A stretch of 64,000 bases of DNA from Sphaerotilus uruguayifluvii (GCF_013294065.1 NZ_JABSNM010000010.1:1-64000); one strand, 5' to 3'; positions 45,451 through 54,461 are shown, counted from the stretch's first letter. The notes: generated by a model from the sequence alone, not told the origin. Made by a program: numbers and translations.

Positions 45451-46088
45451 TGCTGCGCTACCACACCCTCCCCGTCACCGCCTTCGCCCAGAACTGCTCC
45501 CTCGTCTGGGACGACCAGACGAAGCAGGCCGCCGTCATCGACCCCGGCGGCGACCTGCCCGAGCTGCTGGCCACCGTCGATCGCCTGGGCCTGAAGCTCG
45601 AGCAGATCTGGCTCACCCACGCCCACATCGACCACGCCGGCGGCACCGGCGAGCTCTCGCGCACCCGCGGCCTGCCGATCATCGGCCCGCACCGCGGCGA
45701 CCAGTTCTGGATCGACGGCCTGCCGCAGCAGAGCAGGATGTTCGGCTTCCCCGCGGCCGAGCCCTTCACGCCGACGCGCTGGCTCGAGGACGGCGACACC
45801 GTCACGCTGGGCGCGCACACGCTGGACGTGCGCCACTGCCCCGGCCACACGCCCGGCCATGTCGTCTTCCACAGCCCGGAGATGAAGCGCGCCTTCGTCG
45901 GCGACGTGCTGTTCGCCGGCAGCATCGGCCGTACCGACTTTCCCGGCGGCCACCACCAGACGCTGATCGACTCGATCACCCAGCGCCTGTGGCCGATGGG
46001 CGACGACACCGTCTTCATTCCCGGCCACGGCCCGGAGAGCAGCTTCGGCGAGGAGCGCCTGGGCAATCCCTATGTGCGCGGCACCTGA
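45450..46088 (+). CDS. MBL-fold metallo-hydrolase (YcbL/glyoxalase II-like)
   Basis: A 212-residue metallo-beta-lactamase-fold hydrolase of the YcbL type. The metal motif is THAHIDHAGG (about residues 54-63), with further ligands in HCPGHTPGHVVF, VGDVLFAGSIGRTDFPGG and FIPGHGPES. Known relatives are type II glyoxalases that hydrolyse S-lactoylglutathione or similar thioesters. Its start lies nine bases after a GACAAT box. Confidence 0.92.
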   Translation: MLRYHTLPVTAFAQNCSLVWDDQTKQAAVIDPGGDLPELLATVDRLGLKLEQIWLTHAHIDHAGGTGELSRTRGLPIIGPHRGDQFWIDGLPQQSRMFGFPAAEPFTPTRWLEDGDTVTLGAHTLDVRHCPGHTPGHVVFHSPEMKRAFVGDVLFAGSIGRTDFPGGHHQTLIDSITQRLWPMGDDTVFIPGHGPESSFGEERLGNPYVRGT

Positions 46089-46122
46089 GCTGCCGGAGCG
46101 TGTAACACTCCACCTGGCAATA

Positions 46123-46143
46123 ATTCACACGACATCCGTGAAT
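46123..46143. promoter_or_regulatory. Inverted repeat upstream of the LuxR-type gene
   Basis: ATTCAC and GTGAAT are perfect 6-base arms separated by nine bases, in an AT-rich island 90 bases before the LuxR gene. The arrangement suits a dimeric regulator, perhaps the Crp/Fnr protein encoded next door or the LuxR protein itself. The arms do not match the Fnr (TTGAT) or Crp (TGTGA-N6-TCACA) consensus exactly. Confidence 0.45.
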
Positions 46144-46233
46144 AATCGGTGACGCACCGACCCGTGGGATTGATAAATTCCCCCCCGGGGTGTTCTGGGG
46201 TCCGGGGGGATCCGGAAACCCGGGGAGTGGCGG

Positions 46234-46899
46234 ATGCTGTCCGATCCGAGCGCGACCGATCTTCATCCGGCGGGCGACCTCGCCAGCCTGATCCGGCCCG
46301 ACAGTGCCGAGCGGCTCGCGCTGCTGGCCACCGTCGTCGACGAGCTCGACTACGGCCTGCTGGTCGTGCGACACGACGGCCGGCTCGTCCATGCCAACCA
46401 TGCCGGCCGCCAGCACTGCGCCGACCCGAACGGCGCGCTGGCGCTGCAGCCGCCGCAGAGGGTGCAGGCCCGTCGACCCGACGACCAGCCCGAGCTGGCT
46501 CGCGCGCTGGACCAGGCCGCGCGGCTGCGGTTGCGCCGCATGCTGCGGCTCGGCGGCAAGACCGGTCCGGAAACGGTCGCGATCGTGCCGCTGAGCGGAC
46601 AGGACGACGCGGTGCTGGTCGTCTTCGGCCGCCGCCAGGTCTGCGAGATGCTGAGCATCGAGCATTTCTCCCACGCGCATGGCCTGACCCATGCCGAGAG
46701 CATGGTGCTGGCCGCGCTGTGCGACGGCGACGATCCGGCCGACGTGGCGCGGCGCTACGGCGTGGCGCTGTCGACGGTGCGCACCCAGATCGCCAGCATC
46801 CGCCAGAAGACCGGCGCGACCAGCCTGCGCGCGCTGGTGCATCAGGTCGCGCTGCTGCCGCCGATCGTGTCGGCTCTGAGCCACGTCTGCCCGCACTGA
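46234..46899 (+). CDS. LuxR-type regulator with PAS-like N-terminus
   Basis: A 221-residue protein. Residues 25-145 look like a degenerate PAS domain (LATVVDELDYGLLVVRHDGRLVHANHAG). Residues 153-215 form a GerE/LuxR helix-turn-helix (HGLTHAESMVLAALCDGDDPADVARRYGVALSTVRTQIASIRQKTG). It lacks receiver and autoinducer domains. A Crp/Fnr gene follows 113 bases downstream on the same strand, so the two may act together. Confidence 0.86.
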   Translation: MLSDPSATDLHPAGDLASLIRPDSAERLALLATVVDELDYGLLVVRHDGRLVHANHAGRQHCADPNGALALQPPQRVQARRPDDQPELARALDQAARLRLRRMLRLGGKTGPETVAIVPLSGQDDAVLVVFGRRQVCEMLSIEHFSHAHGLTHAESMVLAALCDGDDPADVARRYGVALSTVRTQIASIRQKTGATSLRALVHQVALLPPIVSALSHVCPH

Positions 46900-47012
46900 G
46901 GGCGCCTCGGGCGCACTGAAGGGGTGCCATCGCGACCATGACACGCGCAATCGTGTCGCATCCCCTGCAGACGGCTTGCACGGCGCTGCCGGCTGCCCTA
47001 TCGTCGGAAGCG

Positions 47013-47684
47013 ATGGCTCTCGACAACGCCCCCCCCTTTTCCCCGAACGACACCCTGCTCGAGACGCTGCCGCTGTCGCCGGCACTGAAGGCGCTGGCTC
47101 GGCGCGCGGTCCTGCGACGCTACCGCAAAGGCGTCGTGCTGATCCAGGAAGGCGAGAGCGGCGACACGCTCTACATCCTGGTCTCCGGCCGGGTCAAGGT
47201 CTACTCGATCGGCACGAACGATCGCGAGATCACCTTCGGCCTGTACGGCCCGGGCGAACTGATCGGCGAGATGAGCCTGGACGGCGGCCCGCGCTCGGCC
47301 AGCGTCATCACCGTCGAGCCGACGATGGCGGCGGTCGTCAACCGCCAGATGCTGCTCGAGCACATCGGCGAGTACCCGGAATTCGCGCTGGAGCTGCTCG
47401 CCAAGGTCATCGCCCGGGCCCGGGCCGCCACCCGCGACGCGCGCAACATGGCGCTGGTCGACAGCTACGGCCGCCTGTCGGTGCTGCTGCAGGAGCTCTC
47501 GCTCGAGCAGGCCGACGGCACGCGCCGGATCGCGACGCGGCTGACGCATTCCGAGATCGCCAGCCGCATCGGCTGCTCGCGCGAGATGGTCAGCCGGCTG
47601 CTCAAGGACCTCGAGCGCGGCGGCTACATCGACCAGACCGACCAGCGCCTGACGCTGCTCAAGCCGCTGCCGGCGCGCTGGTAG
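47013..47684 (+). CDS. Crp/Fnr-family transcriptional regulator
   Basis: A 223-residue regulator. The cyclic-nucleotide-binding fold covers residues 15-140 (IQEGESGDTLYILVSGRVKVYS, GPGELIGEMSLDGGPRSASV) and the winged helix 150-220 (LTHSEIASRIGCSREMVSRLLKDLERGGYI). No N-terminal cysteine cluster is present, so it is not an Fnr-type oxygen sensor. The RSAS segment recalls the cAMP-binding RS pair, so a cyclic nucleotide ligand is possible. ATG at 47013 fits the family; an in-frame ATG at 46938 would add 25 atypical residues. Confidence 0.9.
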   Translation: MALDNAPPFSPNDTLLETLPLSPALKALARRAVLRRYRKGVVLIQEGESGDTLYILVSGRVKVYSIGTNDREITFGLYGPGELIGEMSLDGGPRSASVITVEPTMAAVVNRQMLLEHIGEYPEFALELLAKVIARARAATRDARNMALVDSYGRLSVLLQELSLEQADGTRRIATRLTHSEIASRIGCSREMVSRLLKDLERGGYIDQTDQRLTLLKPLPARW

Positions 47685-47718
47685 CGCCGGGATCGCGGGC
47701 GGATCGCGCCGGGCGGCC

Positions 47719-48666
47719 TCAGCCGGCCGAGCTGCGCAGCGGCGGCGGGCCGAACTGGCGCTCGGGCCGGGCCGCACGCGCGTACAGCGGCTCGACCTTC
47801 GGCAGGTTGGCCTCGATGTCGCGGATGCGCGTCGCGCCGGCCGGGTGGGTCGACAGGAACTCCGGCGGCGCGCCCTTGCTGGCCTCCATCATCTTCTGCC
47901 ACAGCGTCACGCCGGCGCGCGGATCGTAGCCGGCGCGTGCCGCCAGTTCCATGCCGACCAGATCGGCCTCGGACTCGTCGTCGCGGCCGAACTTCAGCGT
48001 CAGCAGCTGGCCGCCCATGTTCGCCACCGAGCGGCCCACGTCGCCCAGGCCGAGCAGCGCCGCGCCGAGGCCGATCATGCCCTGGGTGGCCATCTGCTTG
48101 CCCATGCGCTCGCGGGCATGCTCGCGCAGCGCGTGCGCCATCTCGTGGCCCATGATCATCGCGACCTCGCTGTCGCTGAGCTGCAGCAGCTGCAGGATGC
48201 CGTAGTAGAAGGCGATCTTGCCGCCAGGCATGCAGAAGGCATTGAGCTCCTTCGAGCCGATCAGGCTGACCTCCCACTTCCAGTCCCGGGCGCGCGGGTT
48301 CCAGTCGTAGGTGAACGGGATCAGCCGGTCGGCGATGGCCTGAAGGCGCTGCTGCTGCGGATGGTTGGCCGGCGCGAGCGCACGCTTGCCGGCGGCCTCG
48401 GTGCGCATCTGCTGATACTGCATCGTCGCGGCTTCCTCGACCTGCTCGGCCGAGACCAGCTTCGTGAACTGCGAGGTGCGGCCGACCTCGACCCCCTCGC
48501 GCGCCAGCGCCGGCCAGGCCGTGCCGATGGCCGCACCGGCCAGCAGCCCGGTGAACAGCCGCCGTCCGTGCAGCGGGCAGCGGCAGTCGCTGCGGTGCAG
48601 GTCGATGCGGGTGGTGATCGTCGCGTCGTGGACGAACTCCGGATTCGGTGGGGTCATGGTCGTCAT
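47719..48666 (-). CDS. M48-family metallopeptidase
   Basis: A 315-residue zinc protease. The active site is HEMAH in MIMGHEMAHALREHARERMG, with the third ligand glutamate in SEADLVGMELAARAGYDP. Residues about 35-55 (RLFTGLLAGAAIGTAWPALA) form a signal or anchor preceded by an unusual 35-residue cytoplasmic-like stretch containing SDCRCPLHGRR. It resembles periplasmic M48 proteases such as LoiP or BepA without the TPR part. It is 27 bases after the AmpG-like gene. Confidence 0.9.
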   Translation of the reverse strand: MTTMTPPNPEFVHDATITTRIDLHRSDCRCPLHGRRLFTGLLAGAAIGTAWPALAREGVEVGRTSQFTKLVSAEQVEEAATMQYQQMRTEAAGKRALAPANHPQQQRLQAIADRLIPFTYDWNPRARDWKWEVSLIGSKELNAFCMPGGKIAFYYGILQLLQLSDSEVAMIMGHEMAHALREHARERMGKQMATQGMIGLGAALLGLGDVGRSVANMGGQLLTLKFGRDDESEADLVGMELAARAGYDPRAGVTLWQKMMEASKGAPPEFLSTHPAGATRIRDIEANLPKVEPLYARAARPERQFGPPPLRSSAG

Positions 48667-48693
48667 CGCTCCTCGAGGCAGGGTCCGGTGGTC

Positions 48694-50316
48694 CTAGTCG
48701 TCGGCCGCGGCGGCCGCCGGATCGACGTCCAGCGCCTGCACGGTCGGGCGCAGCCCCCGCAGCATCCACAACGCCGGCACGGCGGCCAGCGTCGACACGA
48801 TGAAGAAGCTCGGCCAGCCGATCGACTCGGCCAGCACGCCCGCCAGCGGTCCGACCCAGACCCGCCCCACCGACGCGAAGGCCGACAGCAGCGCATATTG
48901 TGTCGCGGTGAAGCGCTGGCTGGTCAGGCTCATCAGGAAGGCCACGAAGGCGGCCGTTCCCATGCCGCCGGAGAGGTTCTCGAAGGCGATGACCATCAGC
49001 AGCCCGCCGTCGACCGGCGTGGCCTGGGCCAGGCGCAGCAGGCCCCAGTCGAAGGCCGGCACCGTCAGGCCCGGCAGCGCGCCCTTGCCGTGGACCGCCA
49101 GCCACCAGAAACCGAGGTTGCTGAGCATCTGCAGCAGCCCGAACAGCATCAGCGCGCGCCACAGCCCGATGCGCATCATCAGCGCCCCGCCCAGCAGCGC
49201 GCCGCCGATCGTCAGCCACAGGCCGATGACCTTGTTGACCACGCCGACCTCGGCCGAGCCGAAGGCCATCGCCTTCAGCAGGAAGGGCGTCATCAGGCTG
49301 CCCGCAAAGGCGTCGCCCAGCTTGTAGAGCACGATGAAGCCCAGGAAGGCCCAGGCGCCGGGCTGGGCGAAGTAGCTCGACAGGCCGCCCAGCAGCGTCT
49401 CGAAGCGCGCGGCCCGCGCCGCCCAGGCGCCCAGCGGCAGCGTCACCGCGATGCCCAGCAGCAGCGCCAGCAGGTCGGCCCAGCGCTGGCGCAGCGCCGG
49501 GGCCAGCGCGGTGTGCTCCAGCAGCGGCCCGAGCAGCGCGCTCGACAGCGGGCCCAGCACCCGGTCCGTCAGCAGGTAGCCGGCCGCGGCGGCCGCCAGC
49601 ACCGCGACGAAGCCGATCAGGTCGTTGCGCGCGACGCTCTCGGGCCGCGGCATCGCCGGCAGCCGCGGCAGCAGCAGCGCCGAGACGGCCGCCGCGATCA
49701 CCATCAGCAGCGCCATCAGCCGGTAGACCTCCGGCCAGGTCCAGCCCGCCGGCCCGCCGGCATTGACCGGATCGGTCCAGATCAGCGCGATGCCGCCCGA
49801 CAGGATCATCGCCAGCCGGTAGCCCAGCACCGACAGCGAGGAGCCCAGGCCGCGCTCGGCCGGCGGCAGCAGGTCGGTGCGGTAGGCATCGATCACCACG
49901 TCCTGCGAGGCCGACAGGAAGGCGATCGCCACGGCCAGCAGCGCGTACAGCCGCATCGAGTCCTTCGGCGAGGTGCCGGCCATCAGCATCAGCAGCGCCG
50001 CCAGCGCCAGCTGCGTCAGCACCAGCCAGCCCCGGCGCCGGCCTGCGCCCGGCGGATCGAAGCGGTCCATCAGCGGCGCCCACAGGAACTTGAAGGTGTA
50101 GGGCAGCCCGACCAGGCTCAGGAAGCCGATGGTCGCGACATCGATGCCCTCCAGGCTCAGCCAGGCCTGCATCGCCTGCCCGGTCAGCGCCAGCGGCAGC
50201 CCGGAGGCGAAGCCCAGCACCAGCACCGCCGCGAGCCGCCACGGCCGCCAGTCCGGCCCGGAAGGCGCCACGGCGGACGGAACAGGCGGGATCGGAGCGG
50301 CGGCAGGGGCGGTCAT
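48694..50316 (-). CDS. ampG: AmpG-like muropeptide MFS permease
   Basis: A 540-residue major facilitator protein of the AmpG family, which imports anhydro-muropeptides for cell-wall recycling. Conserved start: LGFASGLPLALTGQAMQAWLSLEGIDVATIGFLSLVGLPYTFKFLWAPLMDRF; FLSASQDVVIDAYRTDLL is also typical. It has about 12 to 14 membrane segments, and an extra stretch at residues 225-320 makes it longer than the enteric protein. A TAGAAT box lies six bases before ATG. It is likely co-transcribed with the M48 protease. Confidence 0.92.
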   Translation of the reverse strand: MTAPAAAPIPPVPSAVAPSGPDWRPWRLAAVLVLGFASGLPLALTGQAMQAWLSLEGIDVATIGFLSLVGLPYTFKFLWAPLMDRFDPPGAGRRRGWLVLTQLALAALLMLMAGTSPKDSMRLYALLAVAIAFLSASQDVVIDAYRTDLLPPAERGLGSSLSVLGYRLAMILSGGIALIWTDPVNAGGPAGWTWPEVYRLMALLMVIAAAVSALLLPRLPAMPRPESVARNDLIGFVAVLAAAAAGYLLTDRVLGPLSSALLGPLLEHTALAPALRQRWADLLALLLGIAVTLPLGAWAARAARFETLLGGLSSYFAQPGAWAFLGFIVLYKLGDAFAGSLMTPFLLKAMAFGSAEVGVVNKVIGLWLTIGGALLGGALMMRIGLWRALMLFGLLQMLSNLGFWWLAVHGKGALPGLTVPAFDWGLLRLAQATPVDGGLLMVIAFENLSGGMGTAAFVAFLMSLTSQRFTATQYALLSAFASVGRVWVGPLAGVLAESIGWPSFFIVSTLAAVPALWMLRGLRPTVQALDVDPAAAAADD

Positions 50317-50322
50317 GCGCCG

Positions 50323-50328
50323 ATTCTA
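50323..50328 (-). promoter_or_regulatory. -10 element directly before ampG
   Basis: The minus strand reads TAGAAT, six bases before the ampG start codon. It lies back to back with GACAAT (50354-50359) of the divergent flavin reductase gene, 25 bases away. Confidence 0.45.
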
Positions 50329-50353
50329 GGAGGCAGGGATCGCATCGATCGCC

Positions 50354-50367
50354 GACAATCCCGCCCA
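50354..50367 (+). promoter_or_regulatory. -10 element directly before the flavin reductase gene
   Basis: GACAAT (50354-50359) lies seven bases before ATG. No ribosome site lies between. Confidence 0.4.
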
Positions 50368-50858
50368 TGCAAGCCGCCCCGTTCACCCGGCAGGACTTCC
50401 GAGCCGCGCTCGGCCTGTTCGCCACCGGCGTCACCATCGTCACCGCGCGCGCGGCCGACGGCACGCCGGTCGGCCTGACCGCCAACTCCTTCAATTCGGT
50501 GTCGATGGCACCGCCCCTGGTGCTGTGGAGCCTGTCGCTGCAGGCCGGCTCGATGCCGGTCTTCCGCGGCGGCTCGCACTACGCGATCCACATCCTGGCC
50601 GCCGAGCAGCGCGAACTCGCCGAGCGCTTCGCCACCCGCGGCATCGACCGCTTCGACGGCCTCGACTGGAGCGAGGGCACCGGCGGCATCCCGCTGCTCG
50701 AGGGCGCCGCGGCGGTGCTGGAATGCCACAACCGCAGCCGCCACGAGGAAGGCGACCACGTCATCTTCGTCGGCGAGGTCGAGCAGTGCCGCTACCGGCC
50801 CGGCGCCTCGCCGCTGATCTTCCACGGCGGACGCTTCTACACCGAGCTGCCGCTCTGA
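50367..50858 (+). CDS. Flavin reductase family protein
   Basis: A 163-residue FMN-binding split-barrel protein of the flavin reductase-like family (HpaC/ActVB type). It has FRAALGLFATGVTIVTARAADGTPVGLTANSFNSVSMAPPLVLWSL, then a conserved histidine in HYAIHILAAEQ and GGRFYTEL at the end. Such enzymes supply reduced flavin to partner monooxygenases. No partner is adjacent, so its role is open. It is followed after 17 bases by a predicted lipoprotein gene. Confidence 0.92.
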   Translation: MQAAPFTRQDFRAALGLFATGVTIVTARAADGTPVGLTANSFNSVSMAPPLVLWSLSLQAGSMPVFRGGSHYAIHILAAEQRELAERFATRGIDRFDGLDWSEGTGGIPLLEGAAAVLECHNRSRHEEGDHVIFVGEVEQCRYRPGASPLIFHGGRFYTELPL

Positions 50859-50875
50859 CCGGGGCCGGGCCCGGC

Positions 50876-51874
50876 ATGCGTCGACGCGACACCCTGCTCG
50901 GCCTGCTGCCGGCGCTGCTGCTGCCGGGCGGCTGCGCCCTGCCCGGCCCGGCCGGGCGCGATCCGGCGCTGCAGCCCTTCTCGGTCGACAGCCCGTGGAA
51001 CACCGCGATCGGCACGCAGGCGCGCTTCGTGCCGATCGACAGTCCGGCCTTCGACCCGGCCCGCGGCGCGCGCATCAACAGCCGGCTCTGGAGCCATCCG
51101 GTCTTCGTGGCCTCGCCGGAGGATCCGGTGGTGGCGATCCACCGCCGCGGCGACGCCGACGCGCTGCGCCGCCTGCCGGTGCCGCCCGAGGCCCGACCGG
51201 ATGCCAGCAGCGACGGCGCCCTGCACCTGATCACGCCGGATCACCGCGAGGTGATCGAGATGTGGCAGGCCCGGCGCATCGGCGCGGACCGCATCGAGGC
51301 CCGCGTCGTCGTCGTCAACGACCTGACCGGCCCGGGCATCGCGCCCTTCTGGCATGGGGCCCGCGCCTACGGCGGCTCGGCCATCGGCGGCCTGATCCGG
51401 CGCGGCGAACTGGCCGCGGGCGAGCTGCCGCATGCGCTGGCCGCGGCGGTGCGCCCCGAGGCGCTGAACCGCCACGGTCCGGACGACCGGGCCTGGGTCT
51501 GGCCGGCCTCCTCGGCCGACGACGGCGACGGCCGGCGCTATGGCGAGCGCGGCAACCTGCACATGGGCAGCCTGCTGGCGATCCCGCCCGAGGTCCGGCT
51601 CGACACGATCGACCTGCAGCCCGGACCGGAGACCGCGCTGGCGCGCGCGTTGCAGGACCGCGGCGTGCTGATCACCGACTGCGCCGCCGGCAACCTGGTG
51701 CTGTATGCCGAGCCGGCCGCGGCCGACGAGGTGGCGCGGATCCGGCCCGGCACGATCGCCGCGCTGGTCGCGCGGCTGCAGATCGTCGCGAACAACCATC
51801 CGGCATCGGTCGGCGGGGGCGGCCGCCCGCGCCGGCCACCGGTGGCGCCGCTGCGCCCCTGGACACGCGCTTGA
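50876..51874 (+). CDS. Predicted exported lipoprotein, unknown
   Basis: A 332-residue protein with a signal ending in a lipobox-like LLPGGC (cysteine at residue 20). The mature part begins PFSVDSPWNTAIGTQARFVPID and contains RIEARVVVVNDLTGPGIAPFWHGARAYGGSAIGGLIRRGEL and HMGSLLAIPPEV. This type is often annotated as hypothetical in Proteobacteria, and I know of no activity. The C-terminus is proline- and arginine-rich. It lies 17 bases after the flavin reductase gene. Confidence 0.75.
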   Translation: MRRRDTLLGLLPALLLPGGCALPGPAGRDPALQPFSVDSPWNTAIGTQARFVPIDSPAFDPARGARINSRLWSHPVFVASPEDPVVAIHRRGDADALRRLPVPPEARPDASSDGALHLITPDHREVIEMWQARRIGADRIEARVVVVNDLTGPGIAPFWHGARAYGGSAIGGLIRRGELAAGELPHALAAAVRPEALNRHGPDDRAWVWPASSADDGDGRRYGERGNLHMGSLLAIPPEVRLDTIDLQPGPETALARALQDRGVLITDCAAGNLVLYAEPAAADEVARIRPGTIAALVARLQIVANNHPASVGGGGRPRRPPVAPLRPWTRA

Positions 51875-51944
51875 AAACGCACCCGGGCGACGCCATCTCG
51901 CCTGATGCCCCCCGAGGCATCCTGCCCCACCCGGAGACCCGTCG

Positions 51945-52382
51945 ATGGAAAGCGTTCTCGTCACCTGCCCCCACTGCCATGCCGTCAACCGGATTCCCCA
52001 GGTCCGCCTGGGCGACCACCCCGACTGCGGCCGCTGCCACCGGCCGCTGTTCGACGGCCTCCCGATCGAGCTCGACGACCACAACATCGACGCGGTGCTG
52101 GCGCGCACGCCGCTGCCGGTCATCGTCGACTTCTGGGCCGCCTGGTGCGGGCCGTGCCGCCAGATGGCGCCGCAGTTCCAGGCCGCAGCCCAGCAGATGA
52201 AGGGCAGCGCGCTCTTCGCCAAGGTCGACAGCGACGCCTGCCCGGAAGCCAGCGCCCGCCATGCGATCCGCAGCATCCCGACGATGGTCGCCTTCCAGGG
52301 CGGCCGCGAAGTCGGCCGCCTCAGCGGCGCGATGCCTGCGGCGCAGATCGTGCGCTGGGTCGAGGACCTCACGCGCGGCTGA
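51945..52382 (+). CDS. trxC: Thioredoxin 2
   Basis: A 145-residue TrxC-type thioredoxin. The N-terminal zinc ribbon has two pairs, CPHCHAVNRIP (C9, C12) and CGRCHRPLF (C28, C31). The thioredoxin fold has the active site WAAWCGPCRQM, and the cis-proline is in RSIPTMVAF. It reduces disulfides in the cytoplasm, and the zinc ribbon responds to oxidative stress. A conserved OxyR site could not be verified by eye. Confidence 0.95.
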   Translation: MESVLVTCPHCHAVNRIPQVRLGDHPDCGRCHRPLFDGLPIELDDHNIDAVLARTPLPVIVDFWAAWCGPCRQMAPQFQAAAQQMKGSALFAKVDSDACPEASARHAIRSIPTMVAFQGGREVGRLSGAMPAAQIVRWVEDLTRG

Positions 52383-52456
52383 GCCGCAGCCCCGGCCGCA
52401 CCGGGCGTGCATATGCCACGAGACATGCCGCCACAGTGACGGAATCGACGCAGAAC

Positions 52457-52514
52457 ACAGCCGTTTCAGTACCGATCGCATCAATGATCTGACAGTTATT
52501 TCAATTTCGGCTGT
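52457..52514. promoter_or_regulatory. AT-rich intergenic region with inverted repeat
   Basis: ACAGCCG (52457-52463) and CGGCTGT (52508-52514) flank 44 bases of markedly AT-rich sequence upstream of the small zinc-finger-like gene. It may be a promoter region bound by nucleoid proteins, or a weak long-loop structure. Confidence 0.3.
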
Positions 52515-52582
52515 TTGCGTGCGGTCCGTTGCGGACGCGACGGTGGGTCCCGTCCTAGCATCGGATCCATCTCCACAACAAC

Positions 52583-52894
52583 ATGGCGATCGAGATGAAC
52601 ACCCAGTTCGGCGACCTTCCCGACTTCACCCACCCGACCATCATCGATGCGGTCCTGCGTGAACTCGACCACCCGCCACGCACCCAGCGCACCTCGCCGG
52701 TGCAGCAGAACACCCTGGGCAGCGCCCGCCCGCGCTCGGTCAGCTGCAGCGTCTGCAGCCGCCGCGTGCTGCCGGCCCAGCTGCTGACGCACATGCAGAA
52801 CGAGCACGGCGGAGAGGTCTTCAACCGCACCTCCAGCGGCCTGCCGCGCGGCATCTGGTTCAGCTCGCCCTCGCCGGTGCGGCGCACGCGCTGA
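52583..52894 (+). CDS. Small zinc-finger-like protein, unknown
   Basis: A 103-residue protein with a C2H2-like unit [21 protein letters not shown] (residues 54-74; C54, C57, H70, H74). Outside this the sequence is polar and low in structure. The start could also be the ATG four codons later; neither has a good ribosome site. I do not recognise the family. An isolated C2H2 unit in a bacterium suggests nucleic acid or protein binding, as in Ros/MucR regulators, but the spacing differs from Ros. Confidence 0.6.
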   Translation: MAIEMNTQFGDLPDFTHPTIIDAVLRELDHPPRTQRTSPVQQNTLGSARPRSVSCSVCSRRVLPAQLLTHMQNEHGGEVFNRTSSGLPRGIWFSSPSPVRRTR

Positions 52895-53094
52895 TCCGGG
52901 GCGGATCCGGCCGTCCGCCGGATCACGGTGCGCCCGCGCACCGCGACTTTCTTGCCTGTTTGCCATGGACATATGCTCGACATTCCTGTCGAGACGGTCC
53001 TTCGGCATCAAGGTGCCGTCTTCATCGTCGATCCGAGCCGATGCGGCCGGAGCAAGCCCGCTCCGGTGCCGCGGTCACCACACAAGGATTGGCG

Positions 53095-53457
53095 ATGAAA
53101 AGCGTGCTGCTCGTGGACGACTCGGCCACGATGCTGATGAGCCTGAAGGGATCGCTGGAGATCAGCGGCTTCCGGGTGGAGACCGCGCCGGACGGCGCCG
53201 CCGCGCTGCGCAGGCTGAACTCCGGCCTGCGCCCGGACCTGATCATCACGGACATCAACATGCCGCACATGGACGGCCTGTCGCTGATCCGCGAGGCCCG
53301 CAAGCTGCTGCGCTTCACGCCGATCCTGGCGCTGACGACCGAAAGCCAGCGCGACAAGCGCGACGAGGCCAAGCGGCATGGCGCCACCGGCTGGCTGGTC
53401 AAGCCGGTGGGCGGCAGCGACCTGCTGAAGGTGGTCAACCAGGTCCTGACACGCTGA
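53095..53457 (+). CDS. CheY-like single-domain response regulator
   Basis: A 120-residue stand-alone receiver. The acidic pocket is D8-D9, the phosphorylation site D53 ([13 protein letters not shown]), the switch threonine T81/T82 and the lysine K103 (VKP). ATG at 53095 has AAGGAT upstream. Its stop shares a base with the start of the next gene (TGATG), so the two are translationally coupled. No kinase gene is adjacent. The output is probably protein-protein contact, possibly with the MCP-like partner. Confidence 0.94.
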   Translation: MKSVLLVDDSATMLMSLKGSLEISGFRVETAPDGAAALRRLNSGLRPDLIITDINMPHMDGLSLIREARKLLRFTPILALTTESQRDKRDEAKRHGATGWLVKPVGGSDLLKVVNQVLTR

Positions 53458-54461
53458 TGCGCCGCCTCTGGGATCGCCTGCGGCCGCAGCGCCGGCCCGA
53501 CGCGGGCAGCCTGGCCGAACTCGACACGCTGCGCCAGGGCCTCGACATCCTGCGCGGCCAGCTCGCGGCGGCCGAGCGCTCGTCGTCCGAGGCAGTGCTC
53601 GACATGACCGACCGCCTGGTGCGGGTGCAGCAGCGCTGCGACGCGCTGCAGCGCGAGATGGACCGGCTGCTGCAGACCTCGCGCACGCTGTCGAGCGAGG
53701 CGCTCGAGCAGGCCGGCCGGCAGACGCTCGCGCTGGAGGCGATCGGCCGCCATCGCGAGGCAGGCCGGTCGGCCGACGAGCGCCATCAGAGCGAGATCCG
53801 CTCGCTGCTGCTGCAGGTCGAGTCGCTCGGCCCCTGGGCCGACCGCATCGCCGAGATCGCCCGCCACACCAACCTGCTGGCGCTGAACGCCGCGATCGAG
53901 GCCGCACGCGCCGGCGAGGCCGGCAGCGGCTTCAAGATCGTCGCCGGCGAGGTGCGCAATCTCTCGGGCATGACGGCCGAGGCGGCCGGCGAGATCAGCA
54001 GCGGCATCCGACTGGCGATCGAGACGCGCAGCCGGGTCCGGCTCGGCGGGCAGGCCCGAGATCACGGCGCCGACGAGCTCGGCCTGATCAGCGAGGAGAT
54101 CGACCTGCTCGCGCGCACGCCCGGCGCGGTGGCGCGGCAGGTCGACGAACTGTCGCGCGAGATGGAGCAGACCACCCGCGAGGTCCGCGACGACATTCTC
54201 GAGGCGCTGGGGCGGATGCAGTTCCAGGACATCAACCGGCAGCTGCTCGAGCAGGTGCAGAAGGGGCTGGAGCATCTGGCGCGCCACTGCGAGGCTGCCG
54301 GCCAGGGCCCCGACCTGCAGCGCCAGCAGGCGCTGAGCCGCACGATCGGCACCTGGCGCGAAGGCTACGTGATGCACAGCCAGCGCAAGGCCCACGCCGC
54401 GGCCACCGGCGATGCCAGTGCAGCCCGAACGCCGGACGAGCCGCCGATCGAGCTGTTCTGA
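53457..54461 (+). CDS. Soluble MCP-like protein with CheZ-like C-terminal motif
   Basis: A 334-residue coiled-coil protein with no membrane segment and no sensor domain. Residues 20-130 are helical. Residues 133-170 are the signalling tip of chemoreceptors ([20 protein letters not shown], then [14 protein letters not shown]). From about 245, [21 protein letters not shown] resembles the CheZ phosphatase helix, whose FQDLTGQ carries the catalytic D and Q; here they would be D258 and Q262. The C-terminus IELF could be a docking tail like that of CheZ. It is coupled by TGATG to the receiver gene, which may be its substrate. Confidence 0.8.
   Translation: MRRLWDRLRPQRRPDAGSLAELDTLRQGLDILRGQLAAAERSSSEAVLDMTDRLVRVQQRCDALQREMDRLLQTSRTLSSEALEQAGRQTLALEAIGRHREAGRSADERHQSEIRSLLLQVESLGPWADRIAEIARHTNLLALNAAIEAARAGEAGSGFKIVAGEVRNLSGMTAEAAGEISSGIRLAIETRSRVRLGGQARDHGADELGLISEEIDLLARTPGAVARQVDELSREMEQTTREVRDDILEALGRMQFQDINRQLLEQVQKGLEHLARHCEAAGQGPDLQRQQALSRTIGTWREGYVMHSQRKAHAAATGDASAARTPDEPPIELF

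Noticed and set aside
46938-47012. Upstream ATG for the Crp/Fnr gene
   Set aside because: The 25 added residues are not typical of the family; ATG at 47013 gives a standard length.
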